A stretch of 64,000 bases of DNA from Bacteroidales bacterium. GTDB lineage: Bacteria; Bacteroidota; Bacteroidia; Bacteroidales; FEN-979. Below the pieces are notes generated by a model. That model was not told where the DNA came from. It did not search any database and saw only the letters and a list, made by a program, of their open reading frames with translations. Positions within the stretch are counted from its first letter, which is position 1, and every line of letters begins with the position of its first letter. This document shows positions 25,003 through 36,400 of this stretch, in pieces. The position numbers and the translations under genes were made by a program. The DNA lies in NCBI GenBank assembly GCA_017882335.1, contig JADGPR010000005.1:23580-87579 (forward strand). The letters run 5' to 3'.

Positions 25003-25440
25003 TTAAAAGGAAAGAGGTAAAATTGTTTGGTTACCGGGTTTAGTCCATGCTATTTTCTTAAGTATGTTCTGAATAAAGGAAACATCTTTTCCGGCCCTTT
25101 TAAAATCACGAATCGAAACACAATTCCGGAAATGGAATATGATGGGAAGAAAAACAAGAAGTGCATTTAACTCAGGATTTAAATTGTTAGAGTAAATCAG
25201 GTTCACTAATCGAGAATTCAGCTTCATTACCACATAACTGATCTCTTTGTTTTTATAACGACTAAGAACTCTACGGCAGATGATAAAAAACCGGAGTTGT
25301 GAATAAAGGATGCTGGAATTTTGATTAGTTCGTCCGTGAAATATTTCCTTAATCACCGAAACAGGATCAGCCTCTGAATATCCAACGATTGCTTGAGCCT
25401 CTTCCCGGGTAAGTGAATGTTTCGATTCCGACATTTTCAT
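25003..25440 (-). CDS. Hypothetical protein, 145 residues
   Basis: The frame opens at ATG 25440 (MKMSESKHSLTREEAQAIVG) and is mainly helical with basic patches (FFIICRRVLSRYKNKEISYV, SIRDFKRAGKDVSFIQNILKK). I do not recognise it and see no catalytic motif, signal peptide or clear membrane helix. It sits between a palindrome pair and a protease gene whose 5' part is missing, so it may be part of whatever rearrangement truncated that gene. Coding status is likely but not certain. Confidence 0.45.
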   Translation of the reverse strand: MKMSESKHSLTREEAQAIVGYSEADPVSVIKEIFHGRTNQNSSILYSQLRFFIICRRVLSRYKNKEISYVVMKLNSRLVNLIYSNNLNPELNALLVFLPIIFHFRNCVSIRDFKRAGKDVSFIQNILKKIAWTKPGNQTILPLSF

Positions 25441-26262
25441 TTCTCCATAACAGATCTAATCCCGGCAGGAGAAATAAAAACACTGTCGTTAATTCATCAA
25501 TTAACGAAGGAAAAAGAAATATACCCTCCGGGGGATCGTGAAATATTCAAATTCAAATGGCTGGATAACAAGATCGCCTATGTGGCATTGAATTCATTTG
25601 AGGATCCTAAGATTGATTCCCTGTTTGTTGATAAATTGCCTGAACTGCATACGGCCAGTGGGTTGATTATTGATGTAAGAAAGAATGGCGGAGGAAGCAG
25701 TAATTATGGTGCAGCGATTGCCCAGTATGTAAGCCCGGATTCCGTGATTTATGCCTCAAAAGTAACGGTAAGGACGAATAATGCATTATACAGAGCCAGG
25801 GGATCCAATTACACAATGAAAGATACCGTAAATAATGCCTGGGCTGCAAAAGCGTATCTCTGTTATCATAATAAGTTGATGGAATACCTTGCAACAGACA
25901 CTCGGAGTAATGATATAGCACTCAAGGATAGGATCATCATTCCCACGGTGGTCCTGATGGGACATGAAACCTGTTCTGCAGCTGAAGAATTTTTACTTTT
26001 CCTGGATAAATCAAAACAAATCATCCGGATTGGGCAAAACTCAAATGGAAGTAATGGTCAGCCGTATTTTATTAATCTGCCTGGCGGAGGAGGCATGAGA
26101 ATCATGACGCAGCACTGTACCTATCCCGATGGCCGTAAATATAACGGATGTGGCGTCAAACCTGATATTGAGGTCAAAGAAACAGTAGAGGATTTCATAA
26201 ATAACCGGGATGCCGGAATGCTTGAGGCGGTGAAATATTTAAATAGCGAAATGACGAAGTAG
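25441..26262 (+). pseudogene. S41 (C-terminal processing) peptidase, 5'-truncated
   Basis: The reading frame joins recognisable S41 sequence from about 25455 (DLIPAGEIKTLSLIHQ). It continues with KIAYVALNSF, GLIIDVRKNGGGSSNYG, the catalytic-Ser region MGHETCSAAEEFLLFLD, GQNSNGSNGQP and the terminal GCGVKPDIEV. The signal peptide and PDZ/N-terminal part expected of a family member are absent. The only in-frame ATG (25417) is antisense to the start of the preceding hypothetical gene, so it is not a credible native start. It is read as a truncated remnant that keeps the active-site domain. Its last codons fall in an AGCGAAAT repeat. Confidence 0.75.
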
Positions 26263-26342
26263 CGAAGAAGCGAAATGGTGAGAAGTGAGAAGTGAGTGGA
26301 AAATACTTTAATACTCGCCAGTTCGCCAACTCGACAGCTTAC
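26250..26342. repeat. AGCGAAAT, GAGAAGT and CTCGCCAGTT repeats
   Basis: AGCGAAATGACGAAGTAGCG units overlap the end of the S41 remnant. GAGAAGT units (7 bp) and inverted GGCGAGTT-family units (CTCGCCAGTTCGCCAACTCG) follow, up to the next gene. Confidence 0.65.
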
Positions 26343-26383
26343 TAATGCCCAGCATCCATATTTTCCGTTACTTTGCATTCACC

Positions 26384-27160
26384 ATGTCACTCTATATCAC
26401 CTCCCTTAATTCCGGAAGCAACGGAAATTGCTATTATGTCGGCAATGACAATGAAGCCGTGTTGATCGATGCCGGCATCTCCTGCAGGGAAACGGAACGA
26501 CGGATGAGCCGGCTTGGATTGTCCATGCGAAAAATCAAGGCAATCTTCATCTCCCATGAACATACCGATCATACCCTGGGCACGGAGGTTATCTCACAGA
26601 AATACAGGCTACCTGTTTACATCACGGCCGGAACCCATCGCAACAGCAGGCTGAGGCTCGAGCCGCAGCTTGCGAAGCCCATTTCAGGCTATGCCCCGGT
26701 ACACATCGGCGGACTCAGTGTGAATGCCTTCCCGAAACGGCATGATGCATCCGAACCCCACAGCTTTACGGTAAACGGGAATGGGATCACCGTTGGCATC
26801 CTCACCGACATCGGCACTGCCTGCGAGCATGTGGTGCGCCACCTCAGCCAGTGCCATGCGGCTTTCCTGGAGACAAATTATGATGAAACAATGCTGGAGG
26901 AAGGCAATTATCCCCTCTTTCTGAAAAGACGCATCCGGGGCGACGAAGGGCACCTTTCAAACCTTCAGGCGCTGGAACTCTTCACCACCCACCGGCCTTC
27001 CTTCATGAGCCTCCTGGTGCTTTCGCACCTCTCGGCCCACAATAACTCCCCGCAACTTGTGCATGACCTGTTTAGCAAACATGCAAACGGCACCCGGATT
27101 GTCGTGGCATCACGGTATGAGGAGACGGAAGTGTTTAAAGTTGATGAGCTGATGAGCTGA
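26384..27160 (+). CDS. MBL-fold metallohydrolase, YycJ/WalJ-like
   Basis: The ATG at 26384 (MSLYITSLNSGSNGNCYYVG) gives 258 residues and is the family-typical start. The metal-binding motif SHEHTDHTLG (HxHxDH) is preceded by VLIDAGISCRETERRM. Later metal ligands lie in FPKRHDASEPHSFTV, LTDIGTA and LLVLSHLSAHNN. Family members are Mn/Zn-dependent phosphodiesterases or exonucleases related to YycJ, implicated in DNA metabolism or cell-wall signalling. The C-terminal residues DELMS and the stop lie in a GATGAGCT repeat, as for the aldolase at 49805. Confidence 0.9.
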   Translation: MSLYITSLNSGSNGNCYYVGNDNEAVLIDAGISCRETERRMSRLGLSMRKIKAIFISHEHTDHTLGTEVISQKYRLPVYITAGTHRNSRLRLEPQLAKPISGYAPVHIGGLSVNAFPKRHDASEPHSFTVNGNGITVGILTDIGTACEHVVRHLSQCHAAFLETNYDETMLEEGNYPLFLKRRIRGDEGHLSNLQALELFTTHRPSFMSLLVLSHLSAHNNSPQLVHDLFSKHANGTRIVVASRYEETEVFKVDELMS

Positions 27161-27245
27161 TGAGCTGGCGAGTTTTTTACTTTGTGACTCTGTGACTCTG
27201 TCACTTTTAATTATCAATTATCCATTTTCAATTGTCAATTGTCTG
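27137..27245. repeat. Three short-period repeat families between two genes
   Basis: GATGAGCT/GGCGAGTT units (27140-27173) overlap the end of the MBL gene. GTGACTCT units (27182-27207) and 7-bp AATTATC/CAATTGT units (27209-27242) then run up to the start codon at 27246. Confidence 0.75.
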
Positions 27246-27983
27246 ATGCGTTTCCTTCTTGGATTAATTGCACTCTTCATCATTCCGGGTTCGGCCCTTG
27301 CCTTCTGGGACGCATTGCTTGGCATCTCCCGTGATAAGGATCTCTGGATCCCCCTGATCTGCGGCTTCGGTGTGGGCATCCCGCTATATTTCACCGTGAT
27401 CAAGAGAATCCCGTATATATCCACCTTCGAACATGAGCTCACCCATGCCCTGGTAGCATTACTCTTTTTCCGGAGGATCCATAAATTTATTGTGACTTCA
27501 AGGCGTGGTGGACAGGTGCAGTATTCGGGAAACTTCGGGGGCGAATTCGGAACGCTGCTCATCGGACTGGCGCCCTATTACCTCCCCACCTTCACCCTCA
27601 TCGCCGTCCTGGTAAGGCCCATCCTCCCGGCAGAATGGTTCCCATGGTTTGATGGTTTCATCGGGGCAACCCTTGCATTTCATATCTGCTCCACACCGGA
27701 AGAAACAAAACAAGCCTGGACAAAACAAACCTTCGCCGGCGCCGGTGACAAGCAAAAGACCAAATCTGATATCGGAAAAGTGGGGTATATCTTCGCCTTC
27801 CTGGTCATTGCAGGATTCGGGATATTCCTCATGGGATTGGCTTTGCAACTGATCGGCTCCGGTTATGCGGGAACCTGGTCGTTCCTGAAACAGGTTGGGA
27901 TAACTTCCTATCAGATATATGCTACACTGATCCTGGAAATTTACACCGATCTCGCCCCAATCCTGAAGCAATGGTTTTCGTGA
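27246..27983 (+). CDS. Polytopic membrane protein with HExxH motif (M50-like)
   Basis: The ATG at 27246 (MRFLLGLIALFIIPGSALAF) is chosen because the in-frame extension to 27192 is translated repeat. The 245-residue protein has about five to six hydrophobic segments and a zinc-protease motif HELTH in YISTFEHELTHALVALLFF. The segment GEFGTLLIGLAPYYLPTFTL resembles the second half of M50 site-2-protease-like proteins. A role in intramembrane proteolysis is possible, but a second metal-ligand motif of the NPDG type was not identified, so catalysis is uncertain. Confidence 0.7.
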   Translation: MRFLLGLIALFIIPGSALAFWDALLGISRDKDLWIPLICGFGVGIPLYFTVIKRIPYISTFEHELTHALVALLFFRRIHKFIVTSRRGGQVQYSGNFGGEFGTLLIGLAPYYLPTFTLIAVLVRPILPAEWFPWFDGFIGATLAFHICSTPEETKQAWTKQTFAGAGDKQKTKSDIGKVGYIFAFLVIAGFGIFLMGLALQLIGSGYAGTWSFLKQVGITSYQIYATLILEIYTDLAPILKQWFS

Positions 27984-28130
27984 CGCTCTTATATTGAGTG
28001 TGTGCGGATTTAATTTGGATGGTTAATCGAAATTCTAGATGAATTTTAAACAGTCTTTTAATTTTTTTGTTGAGTTTCCTCTTTTTACTCACCAGTTCAC
28101 ACGTTCACTATCCGCCGCCGCGGACACCAA

Positions 28131-28505
28131 TTACTCTGTCAGTTCCTGCTCAAACAATTCCCGGTCTTTTTTCGACAATGAAGGACAATCGAGCATGGCT
28201 TTCCGCAACTCGCGGTTGAATTTTTTGGTGAATTTCTGATCCTTGACCTTCTCACCATATTTTTCGTTGAATTCCCTGTACACGATTGTCATTTCATTCT
28301 GCAACTGATTGGACTGCGAACGGAGGCTCTTCATGGTGACAGAATCCGCGGGATTGGCGGCTCTCATCTTGTTCAGGTTCTCAATGTTCCGGCACATTGC
28401 ATCACCGATCCTGGCAGCATCTTTTTTCAATTCTCGGTTTCCGCAACCGGAAAAAAGCAGCACAACGCCAAAAATAGCAGGGAGAAATATGGTTTTAAAG
28501 TTCAT
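28131..28505 (-). CDS. Small lipoprotein, helical, unknown function
   Basis: The 124-residue product has a lipoprotein signal (MNFKTIFLPAIFGVVLLFSGC), with the lipobox Cys at residue 21. The rest is charged and helical (KKDAARIGDAMCRNIENLNK, QSNQLQNEMTIVYREFNEKY), with predicted amphipathic or coiled-coil character. I do not recognise a family. The gene stands alone on the minus strand upstream of aspS, separated from it by repeats. Confidence 0.65.
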   Translation of the reverse strand: MNFKTIFLPAIFGVVLLFSGCGNRELKKDAARIGDAMCRNIENLNKMRAANPADSVTMKSLRSQSNQLQNEMTIVYREFNEKYGEKVKDQKFTKKFNRELRKAMLDCPSLSKKDRELFEQELTE

Positions 28506-28506
28506 A

Positions 28507-28606
28507 TGAAAGTTTATAAAGTTCTTAAAGTTATAAAGTTCATAAAGTCACAGAGTCACAAATGACTAAATAACTCACCTTTCACTATTCACAACTCACC
28601 ATTCAC
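28507..28606. repeat. AAAGTTCAT and CACAACTCAC-type repeats
   Basis: AAAGTTTATAAAGTTCTT-type units (28508-28548), CACAGAGTCACAAATGAC, and CACCTTTCACTATTCACAAC units follow one another between the lipoprotein and aspS genes, overlapping the last codons of aspS. Confidence 0.55.
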
Positions 28607-30352
28607 TAGTTTTATATTCAACTCTTTCAATTGTTCGTCGCTAATCCGGGCAGGTGTATCTATCATCACGTCTCTTCCGGAATTGTTTTTCGGGAAGGCC
28701 ATAAAATCCCGTATCGATTCGCCTCCGCCAAAGATGGTACACCAGCGGTCGAAACCGAAAGCAATGCCACCGTGGGGAGGAGCTCCATATTCAAATGCAT
28801 TCATCAGGAATCCGAATTGTTCCTGGGCAAGTTCGTCAGTGAAACCAAGCACCTGGAACATTTTCTTCTGCAGGTCGCGGTTATGGATACGGATCGATCC
28901 GCCGCCTATCTCCACGCCGTTAATGACGAGGTCGTATGCATTTGCCCTCACGGCTCCCGGGTTAGTCTCGAGCAAGGGGATATCCTGCGGGACCGGGGAG
29001 GTGAACGGATGATGCTTTGCATAGAAACGTTTTGACGCCTCATCCCATTCGAGCAACGGGAAATTGACCACCCAGAGGGGCTTGAAAATCGTAAGATCCA
29101 TCAGGCCAAGCCGTTTTCCCATCTCCAACCTCAGCGTTCCGAGGGCAGTCCGGGTTTTTTCCGTCTTTCCGGCCATGATCAGCATCAGGTCACCGGGAAT
29201 AGCAGAAAATTTTCCGGCAATGGTTTTCAGTTCATCCGGAGAATAAAATTTATCGACTGACGATTTCAGTGTACCGTCGGTTCCATAACGGATATAAACC
29301 AAACCCGATGCGCCGACCTGCGGGCGTTTCACCCATTCGGTCAGTTCATCAAGTTGCTTGCGGGAATATTCAGCACATCCTGCAGCATTGATTCCAACAA
29401 CCAGTTCCGCGTCGTCAAAAACCTTGAAGCCATTGCCTTTCATGGTTTCGTTCAGTTCCACGAGTTTCATCCCGAACCGGATATCCGGCTTATCGCTGCC
29501 ATATTCGCGCATGGCTGCATCGTATTCGATTCTCGGGAATTCACCGGGGGCAAAGCCTTTCTCCTGCATAAACAGGTATTTGGCAAGTCCCTCGAAGGTG
29601 GCGAGAATATCATCTTGCGTCACAAACGACATTTCGCAGTCGATCTGTGAAAATTCCGGCTGGCGGTCGGCACGGAGATCCTCGTCGCGGAAACATTTCA
29701 CGATCTGAAAGTACCGGTCGAAACCCGCAACCATCAATAATTGTTTGAATGTTTGTGGGGATTGAGGCAGTGCATAAAACTGTCCCGGGTTCATCCTTGA
29801 GGGAACGACAAAATCGCGTGCTCCTTCCGGCGTGGATTTAATGAGGACCGGGGTTTCGATCTCGATGAAACCCTGTTCATTCATGTAATTCCGGGTGAGG
29901 ATGGCCATGCGGTGGCGCAGTTCGAGGTTCTTTCTGACCACATTCCGGCGGAGATCAAGGTAACGGTATTTCATACGAAGTTCTTCACCCCCATCGGTAT
30001 TATCTTCGATAGTGAAAGGAGGGATCTTTGACTCATTAAGAATTTCCAAAGAGGCTAAGGATTCTATAATAATTTCAATATCGCCTGTAGGTATATTAGG
30101 GTTCTTGCTCGAACGTTCAGCTACAATTCCGGTTGCCGAAATCACAAATTCGCGACCTAAACTATTTACTTCATTAAATTCGTCACGATTCAAAAATCTT
30201 CTTATCGTGAGTTGGGTGATTCCATAACGATCTCTCAAATCGATAAAAATCATTGCACCCATAGTGCGGACCCGCTGAATCCATCCGCATAGGGTCACCT
30301 TTTGACCGACATTCTGCATGTTCAATTCCCCGCAGGTATGTGTGCGTAACAT
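28589..30352 (-). CDS. aspS: Aspartate-tRNA ligase
   Basis: This 587-residue bacterial-type aspartyl-tRNA synthetase starts with the classic [11 protein letters not shown]. It has an OB-fold anticodon domain ([20 protein letters not shown]), class II motif 2 ([20 protein letters not shown]), a GAD-type insertion and motif 3 ([13 protein letters not shown]). It charges tRNA-Asp using ATP in the cytoplasm. Length is normal. Whether it is discriminating or also handles tRNA-Asn cannot be settled here. It is downstream of the alpha-2-macroglobulin-like gene on the same... opposite-neighbour layout, with only a short repeat between them. Confidence 0.97.
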   Translation of the reverse strand: MLRTHTCGELNMQNVGQKVTLCGWIQRVRTMGAMIFIDLRDRYGITQLTIRRFLNRDEFNEVNSLGREFVISATGIVAERSSKNPNIPTGDIEIIIESLASLEILNESKIPPFTIEDNTDGGEELRMKYRYLDLRRNVVRKNLELRHRMAILTRNYMNEQGFIEIETPVLIKSTPEGARDFVVPSRMNPGQFYALPQSPQTFKQLLMVAGFDRYFQIVKCFRDEDLRADRQPEFSQIDCEMSFVTQDDILATFEGLAKYLFMQEKGFAPGEFPRIEYDAAMREYGSDKPDIRFGMKLVELNETMKGNGFKVFDDAELVVGINAAGCAEYSRKQLDELTEWVKRPQVGASGLVYIRYGTDGTLKSSVDKFYSPDELKTIAGKFSAIPGDLMLIMAGKTEKTRTALGTLRLEMGKRLGLMDLTIFKPLWVVNFPLLEWDEASKRFYAKHHPFTSPVPQDIPLLETNPGAVRANAYDLVINGVEIGGGSIRIHNRDLQKKMFQVLGFTDELAQEQFGFLMNAFEYGAPPHGGIAFGFDRWCTIFGGGESIRDFMAFPKNNSGRDVMIDTPARISDEQLKELNIKLVNGEL

Positions 30353-30394
30353 GTTTAGTAGATTTTATTTACTTGCAAATGTAAGAAAAAGATA

Positions 30395-30437
30395 CTGCAT
30401 CCAGTATCCAGTATCCAGCGTCCAGCATCCAGCATCT
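30395..30437. repeat. CATCCAG 7-bp tandem repeat
   Basis: Units CATCCAG, TATCCAG and CGTCCAG run in 7-base register between aspS and the end of the macroglobulin gene. The family recurs at 46304-46347 and 49163-49195. Confidence 0.75.
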
Positions 30438-30442
30438 GTTTG

Positions 30443-33400
30443 CTATCGTCTAACTTTTACCCTGATTCCTTCAGAATGTGCTCCGAATTCAGGAGCATAC
30501 ATGCATTGTACCGTTGTGATTCCGTTCGAATATTCACCGGCGGCATTCACCATCAGCGGATATTCAAAAACCCAGGTCCCTTTCGGGAGGTAATCGAAGA
30601 AGAAATTATTTGATACATCTGAAATCGACTGGTAATAACCCAATCCATCCTGGTAGCGGTAACCCGACAACTGCTCAGAGGTCAGTGGTTCAAAGGCCGA
30701 TGCCCGCATATCTTTCATGTGAACGAATTCGAGGTTCCTGTCCACCGTCAAGATAATCCTGACAATAATTTTGTCACCCACCTTAAGGCTTTCCCCTAAA
30801 TGCGTCTGTCCATTCGTAATTCGTAATTCGTAATTCGTAATTGGTTGAAGCACCTTCCCGGTTGGCGTTACCCTCTCAATGAAGATTTTCTTCTCCAGTT
30901 TGAGCGGCGTAGCATGTGGCGTGATCTTGTCGAGATCTTCAAAATACTGCCAGTACAAAGCCCCCCAGGCCACGCCTTCATTGGTCCGGGTGATGGTTAC
31001 ATTTCCCATTTCCGGCCGGATCTCTTTACCATCGCTGTTTATCTGGAAATAGCCGGTTCCGGCTTCCACCTTGGTATCGGTAAGTTTCTGCGGGTCGATG
31101 ACCTCGTTTCCCAGGTTGATCTTAACACCGGGATCTTCCGCCAGAAGATCCGTTCCGCGAAGAAGCAATGCATAACAGGCTTCTGCAGTGGCACGGCCGG
31201 TTTTCCAGTCCTGTGTCTGTTTTTGCTTCAGCAGCCAGACCTTCATTTCGTCCACCGGTTTCGGATCAGCTATAATTTCTTCATATGCCTCGATCAGAAG
31301 TGCCTGGGTTTCAACGGGTGCCTGGTACCATTCATAGCCACCTTGCGTCGCCCAGTACATTCCCATCTCCGGTGAATGAAGGGCTTTTTCAGAAAGCGAT
31401 TTGAGAATGGCGGCAGGAACGGTTTTATTCCCCAGCCGGTTCAACGCAAGCCCGATCATGCCCTGGCAATAAAGGTCATTTTGCAGCCAGTATCTTTCTG
31501 CCTGTTGCTGGAAATACTGGAAAGCGGTTTTCGTGTCGCCATTGGCTTTCAAAGGAATGTCGGAGAGATAATAGCTCCGGGCATACAGGTACTGGATCTG
31601 TGTAGTCCCGAGATGGTTCTCATCCATCTTAGCGGGATAATATTTTTTGATGTCGTTGTAATCCTTTACAAGTTCACCATCAAGGCAGGCTATTGCCTTG
31701 TTCAGCATATTCCAGGTATCCTTGTCTTCACGGATATTTTTAATTCCAAGATGATCCATGTGTCCCAGGCCGGTAATGATATCCTGGGTGATGTACCGGT
31801 TTTCCGACATTCCGTCAAACCACGGCCATCCACCGGAGGACAACTGCATCTTCTGCAGTTTTTTCAGGTTCTGATCAAGCCTTCCGGAAAGGGTATTCAG
31901 GTCGAAGAGCATTGCCAACCGCTGTTTCCGTTGCGATTCATCTTTTGCTTCCAGCACCCAGGGGGTTTCCTGGAGCATGGCTGATTTCAGTTGCTGGTTC
32001 TTTTCGAGATTCGACAGCAGTGCATCGGGCGTAACGTTCTTCCAGCTTTCGAAAACCTTTTTTATCTTCGGATTCGAGTTGGCAATGAACGAAGCGATGC
32101 TGTTCGCATAGAAAGAACGAAAAATATTATCTGCATTCGGATAGGCCGGTTCATCCAGGGCCGAAAGCGCCTGGATCGCATACCATGCCGGGTTCGATGC
32201 AAATTCCAGGGTTAGCTTATAATTTTTTAAAGTTTTGCCCGTGGAGGAATTGAGCAACTTATCGAATTTGAAATCAAACGAACCCTTTCCTCTTACCGGC
32301 AGCGGCAAAGTCTCGGTTACCAGCATGCGGTTTGTCAGAACCGGAAATGCTTTTTCTTCCCCGTCGCTGAAATTGCCTGCCTTTGCCGTGATACGATACT
32401 GAAGAACTGAAAGGGAAGGATCGTGCGGAATTGCCAGGCTCCATTGGAATGCGGAACTTTGCCCGGCAGGCAGGCTGAAGACCTGGGTTTGATTGGCTGA
32501 GATCACCAGGTTGACCGTCTTTTGTGTCAATGCATCCGACAGCTCCAACATAACTTCCCCGGTCAATGCCCGTTCACTGAGGTTGACCACCTTTGCACTG
32601 AATACGAGCGTATCGCCCTGGCGAACAAACCGGGGTGAATTCGGGAATACCATCAGGTCTTTATGGGTCAGGATCTCTTTTTCGGTGAACCCGTAATCCA
32701 GTTGCTTCGTATAAGCGAACCCGAGGATCTTCCATTTTGTCAGTGATTCCGGCAAGGTGAATTTCACATCAAGGTTTCCTGCCGAATCGGTTACAAGAGA
32801 CGGATAGAAGAATACCGTTTCCCGGAAATCCCTCCGGATCTGCACTCCTGCCTGTTTTTCGACCTTTGGTGCGGCTTTATTCGTTTCTCCCGATCTCCCG
32901 TCAAGGGATGCAGTGGGGGGAGGAGGGGGTGGAATTGTTTCATCTTTGGATACTGCGTCGGCAGCTATCATGGGCGCTATAAATCCTGCAGACTTGGCCA
33001 TTTGCATACGGGCACCACCATACTCCCGATAACGCCCACCGCCAACCAACCCGAAACCGAACCAGTTCAACTCTTCATAAGTGGGAAAGAAATATTCTCC
33101 GCTGGTATAATTCAGTGGATAGTATAAACCCGACGAAGTCCGGAATCCCCCGCTGACCTCCCAGGGAAGGGACGAATAATAGTCATGCAAAACAGAAAAC
33201 GACCAACTATTGGGAGCAAATACATCCAGGGAGGCATCATACATGGCCGTGAGATATTCTGCCTTCACACCTTTCTTCGCCGCATCGGTGATCCGGATCT
33301 TCCATTCTTCCTGTTGTCCGGGATATAACTTATTGCGGAACGTTTCGAATTTGATGTCGAGTTTTTTATTTGTATAGGGAACATATACCCACTCGCTATG

Positions 33401-36400
33401 CTGGAAAGACCTGTTATACCGGATAAATACAAAATTCACGGAAAAATTTCCTCTGAACTTTTCCAGGATAGGAATCTCAACTAGCACCTGGTTGTTGCTG
33501 AGCTTTAACCATTGCCTCGAGAATAGCGTATCGTGTAATTGGATTTCATAAAGCACATTTACATTTTCCGCTCTTGAACCTACCAGGAATTTTGCCTTCT
33601 CTCCGGGCTCACCGCTTGTTTTAACAGGTAAAAACCAATCTATTTCCGGCACCGGGACCGTGGTGGATGAAGGATTATAGATCACAAAGGTGGCTTTTTG
33701 TTCAACCTCTTCCTCATAAGGATCCTTTGCCTTCAACGTCAGCAGGTAAGTGCCCTGAGGCAGTACTGCGCCATCTGCCATCCGCCACTGTCCATCTGCA
33801 GACCGTGAGGCAATTTGTGAGAAACGGAAAAGAGAATCCGTTGCTGTATTGATTTCTTTTTTCAGGATATCTTGTTCAACCGGCCATTTGGCTATGATAT
33901 TCTCATCTGCATAAACATTATTCGGGAAAGTGGAATGAAAATCCTTTTCTGTCATCCCCACGAATTCCGGTTTTGCCCATTGGCGCAACACAAAAAACCG
34001 GTCGGGTTGACGCAGGCGCTGAATGCTCACGGTGACGGTCGTGGGGGTCTTGCGCCCATTCAGGTTGGTCGCAGTCAGGTGAAACAACGTATCCCGGGCA
34101 GGATCCAGCTTTTCCGGAACATCCATCCCTACCAGCAGCGAAATATAACCGACAGAAACACTTTCATTGGCCGACTGTGTTTCACCGTTGATATCAGTCA
34201 CATCAGCAAAAATCACATAATCGAATACCGGTTTTGAAGATTTATTGATGGAAAGATCCGGAACAGCCTTAAACTTTACATTAAAGCTGCCGTCACCAGT
34301 TGTTTTCAAGACACCTTGCATGATCTCCGTTTCCGGGATGGAAGGCATGGGAAACCACCATCCTCTTTCCCGGAAAGGAAAACGTGCCGAACGTACCACC
34401 CGGTATTTCACGGCCGCGCCATCGATATTGTTTCCGGCATAAGCCACGGCTTTCCCGGTAAGCGTCACGCTGTCGTTGAGACGGTAATTTCCTTCAACAG
34501 GGACGAAGGAAACTTCAAAGGTTGGACGTTTATATTCCTCAACGGAAATAGTGGCTGAACCGGAGCCATTCGAAATGGTCATGGTTCCCGGTAACAATCC
34601 CTGGGGGATCACAAATGATCCGTTAAACGAACCGAATTCATTGCTGGTGAAAGTCTGTTCGGCAATCTTCTGGCTGTTTACATCGGTAAATACCGTGGTA
34701 GTCTGTAGCCCCGGTTTAATGCTGAGATTATCGCCCTTCTTTTCAAGCAGGATTCCTTTGAAATAAATTATTTGCCCAGGCCTGTAGATGCCCCGGTCGG
34801 TGAAAAAGAATGTTTTCAGGGTTGTTTTCTCATTGATTTCATTCACGGGATACTGGTAATAATTCCCGGTAATGAAGAGATCGTCCTTCATCCTCAAGCG
34901 CAGGAATACATTGTTGTACGATAAATTCTGCGGCACTGCCGGCAGGGAAAAGTGTCCGTTTTCGTCGGTCACATACTCTCCGAGTTTCTGATTTTCCCAC
35001 TTCTTTATTTTTAAGTTATAGTCTTTGTGAAATACTTCAGCAACGAAGTTTTTCAGGGGAATTCCGGTTTCCCTGTCGAGGATGTAGAATTCCTCTTCAC
35101 TTTTTTCATTCCGCTGGCTGATGTAACTGATCTGCGTGGAAAAGAAAGGCGCCCAAGTGATCACCTGACCGGCATCTTTGAATTCCGGGTCAGAGGAAGC
35201 GATCAGGATATAAAATCCCACCGCCAATTCGGGAATGAGAATCTCCATGCGGTGTGACTGGAAATCGCCGTCGTTGGGCAGATCCAGCGACCAATTATTC
35301 TGAAAAGCCAGACCGGTATAATACGAAACCAATTCTTCACGGGAACTGTTCATGGTCTTTTCCTGGTTGACCTCCGAATCTGTTTTTACAAGCCTGAAAT
35401 AGAGGGTTTTCACGTTCCGGAATTCGATCAAAGCCAGGGATGGTTTTAATGGTACAACAGCATATTCGGTCTGGACCTGTAATGCAGGTTTTTCGATCTC
35501 ACCGGCCAGCAACTTGCAATTGTTGGCTCCCGTGCTTTGTGGAAAACGGTCAATTGCATGGGTACAATAATCAAACGCTTCCTTCAGGTTCCATTTGTAT
35601 TTCTGTGATTCGCCCGGGCTGTATTGTGAACCGTGTTCTTTGAGGAAAGAGGCAATGGAGTATGTAATATCGGTTGAATAAGGAGACGCCATGTGTGTTT
35701 GTTCCAGTTTTTTCAATGCGTCAAGGCAAAGGCTGTCTTTCCCATTGATGATGGAATTGTCTTTCAGGAACTCAAAACGGTGAATTTCTTCGTCGATCAG
35801 TGCGCGGGGATCTTTGTCATTGGAATGGAAGGTTGCAAGATCATGGTATATCTTCAGCGCATAAGCAAGAAATGATGAAGAATCTAAAGGCAATTCCAGC
35901 TTCATTGCTGCAAACTCATGTACCTGCCGGAAATAGGAAGTCTGATCAAGCGAAAAAGGTTCGGCAGAAACCTTGTCAGGGCTTTCATTTCCTGAAAAGT
36001 AATCCAGTGCACGCCAGCACAAAAAATCATACAGCGTAGGACGGTACCCGGTTTTGTTTTCCCCTGTCATTTTTGCAGCCTTCTTTCCCTGCGATTCCGG
36101 TTTTATCATGAGTTCCTCAAAGTTGCCGATCGGCAGTGACTGCAATAAGACAGGATTCTGGAGGGAAAGGAGATAGGTCCTAACTGTTTTACGCGTAAGG
36201 GTTTTTAGGTCCCAGGTCTGGATGCTGTCGGAAGTTTTGTTCAGTACCTGTGTCCGGTCCTGGAAACGGTATCGGTTATTCTGGTAATAGGTCTGGTAGA
36301 TCTCTGCAAGGATGGAATTCAGGATTTGACGGGCCGGTTCCCGGGATTGTTTGATCTCTGTCCGGATTTCCCTGATGGACGCAGTAACCGCCTCTTCCCT

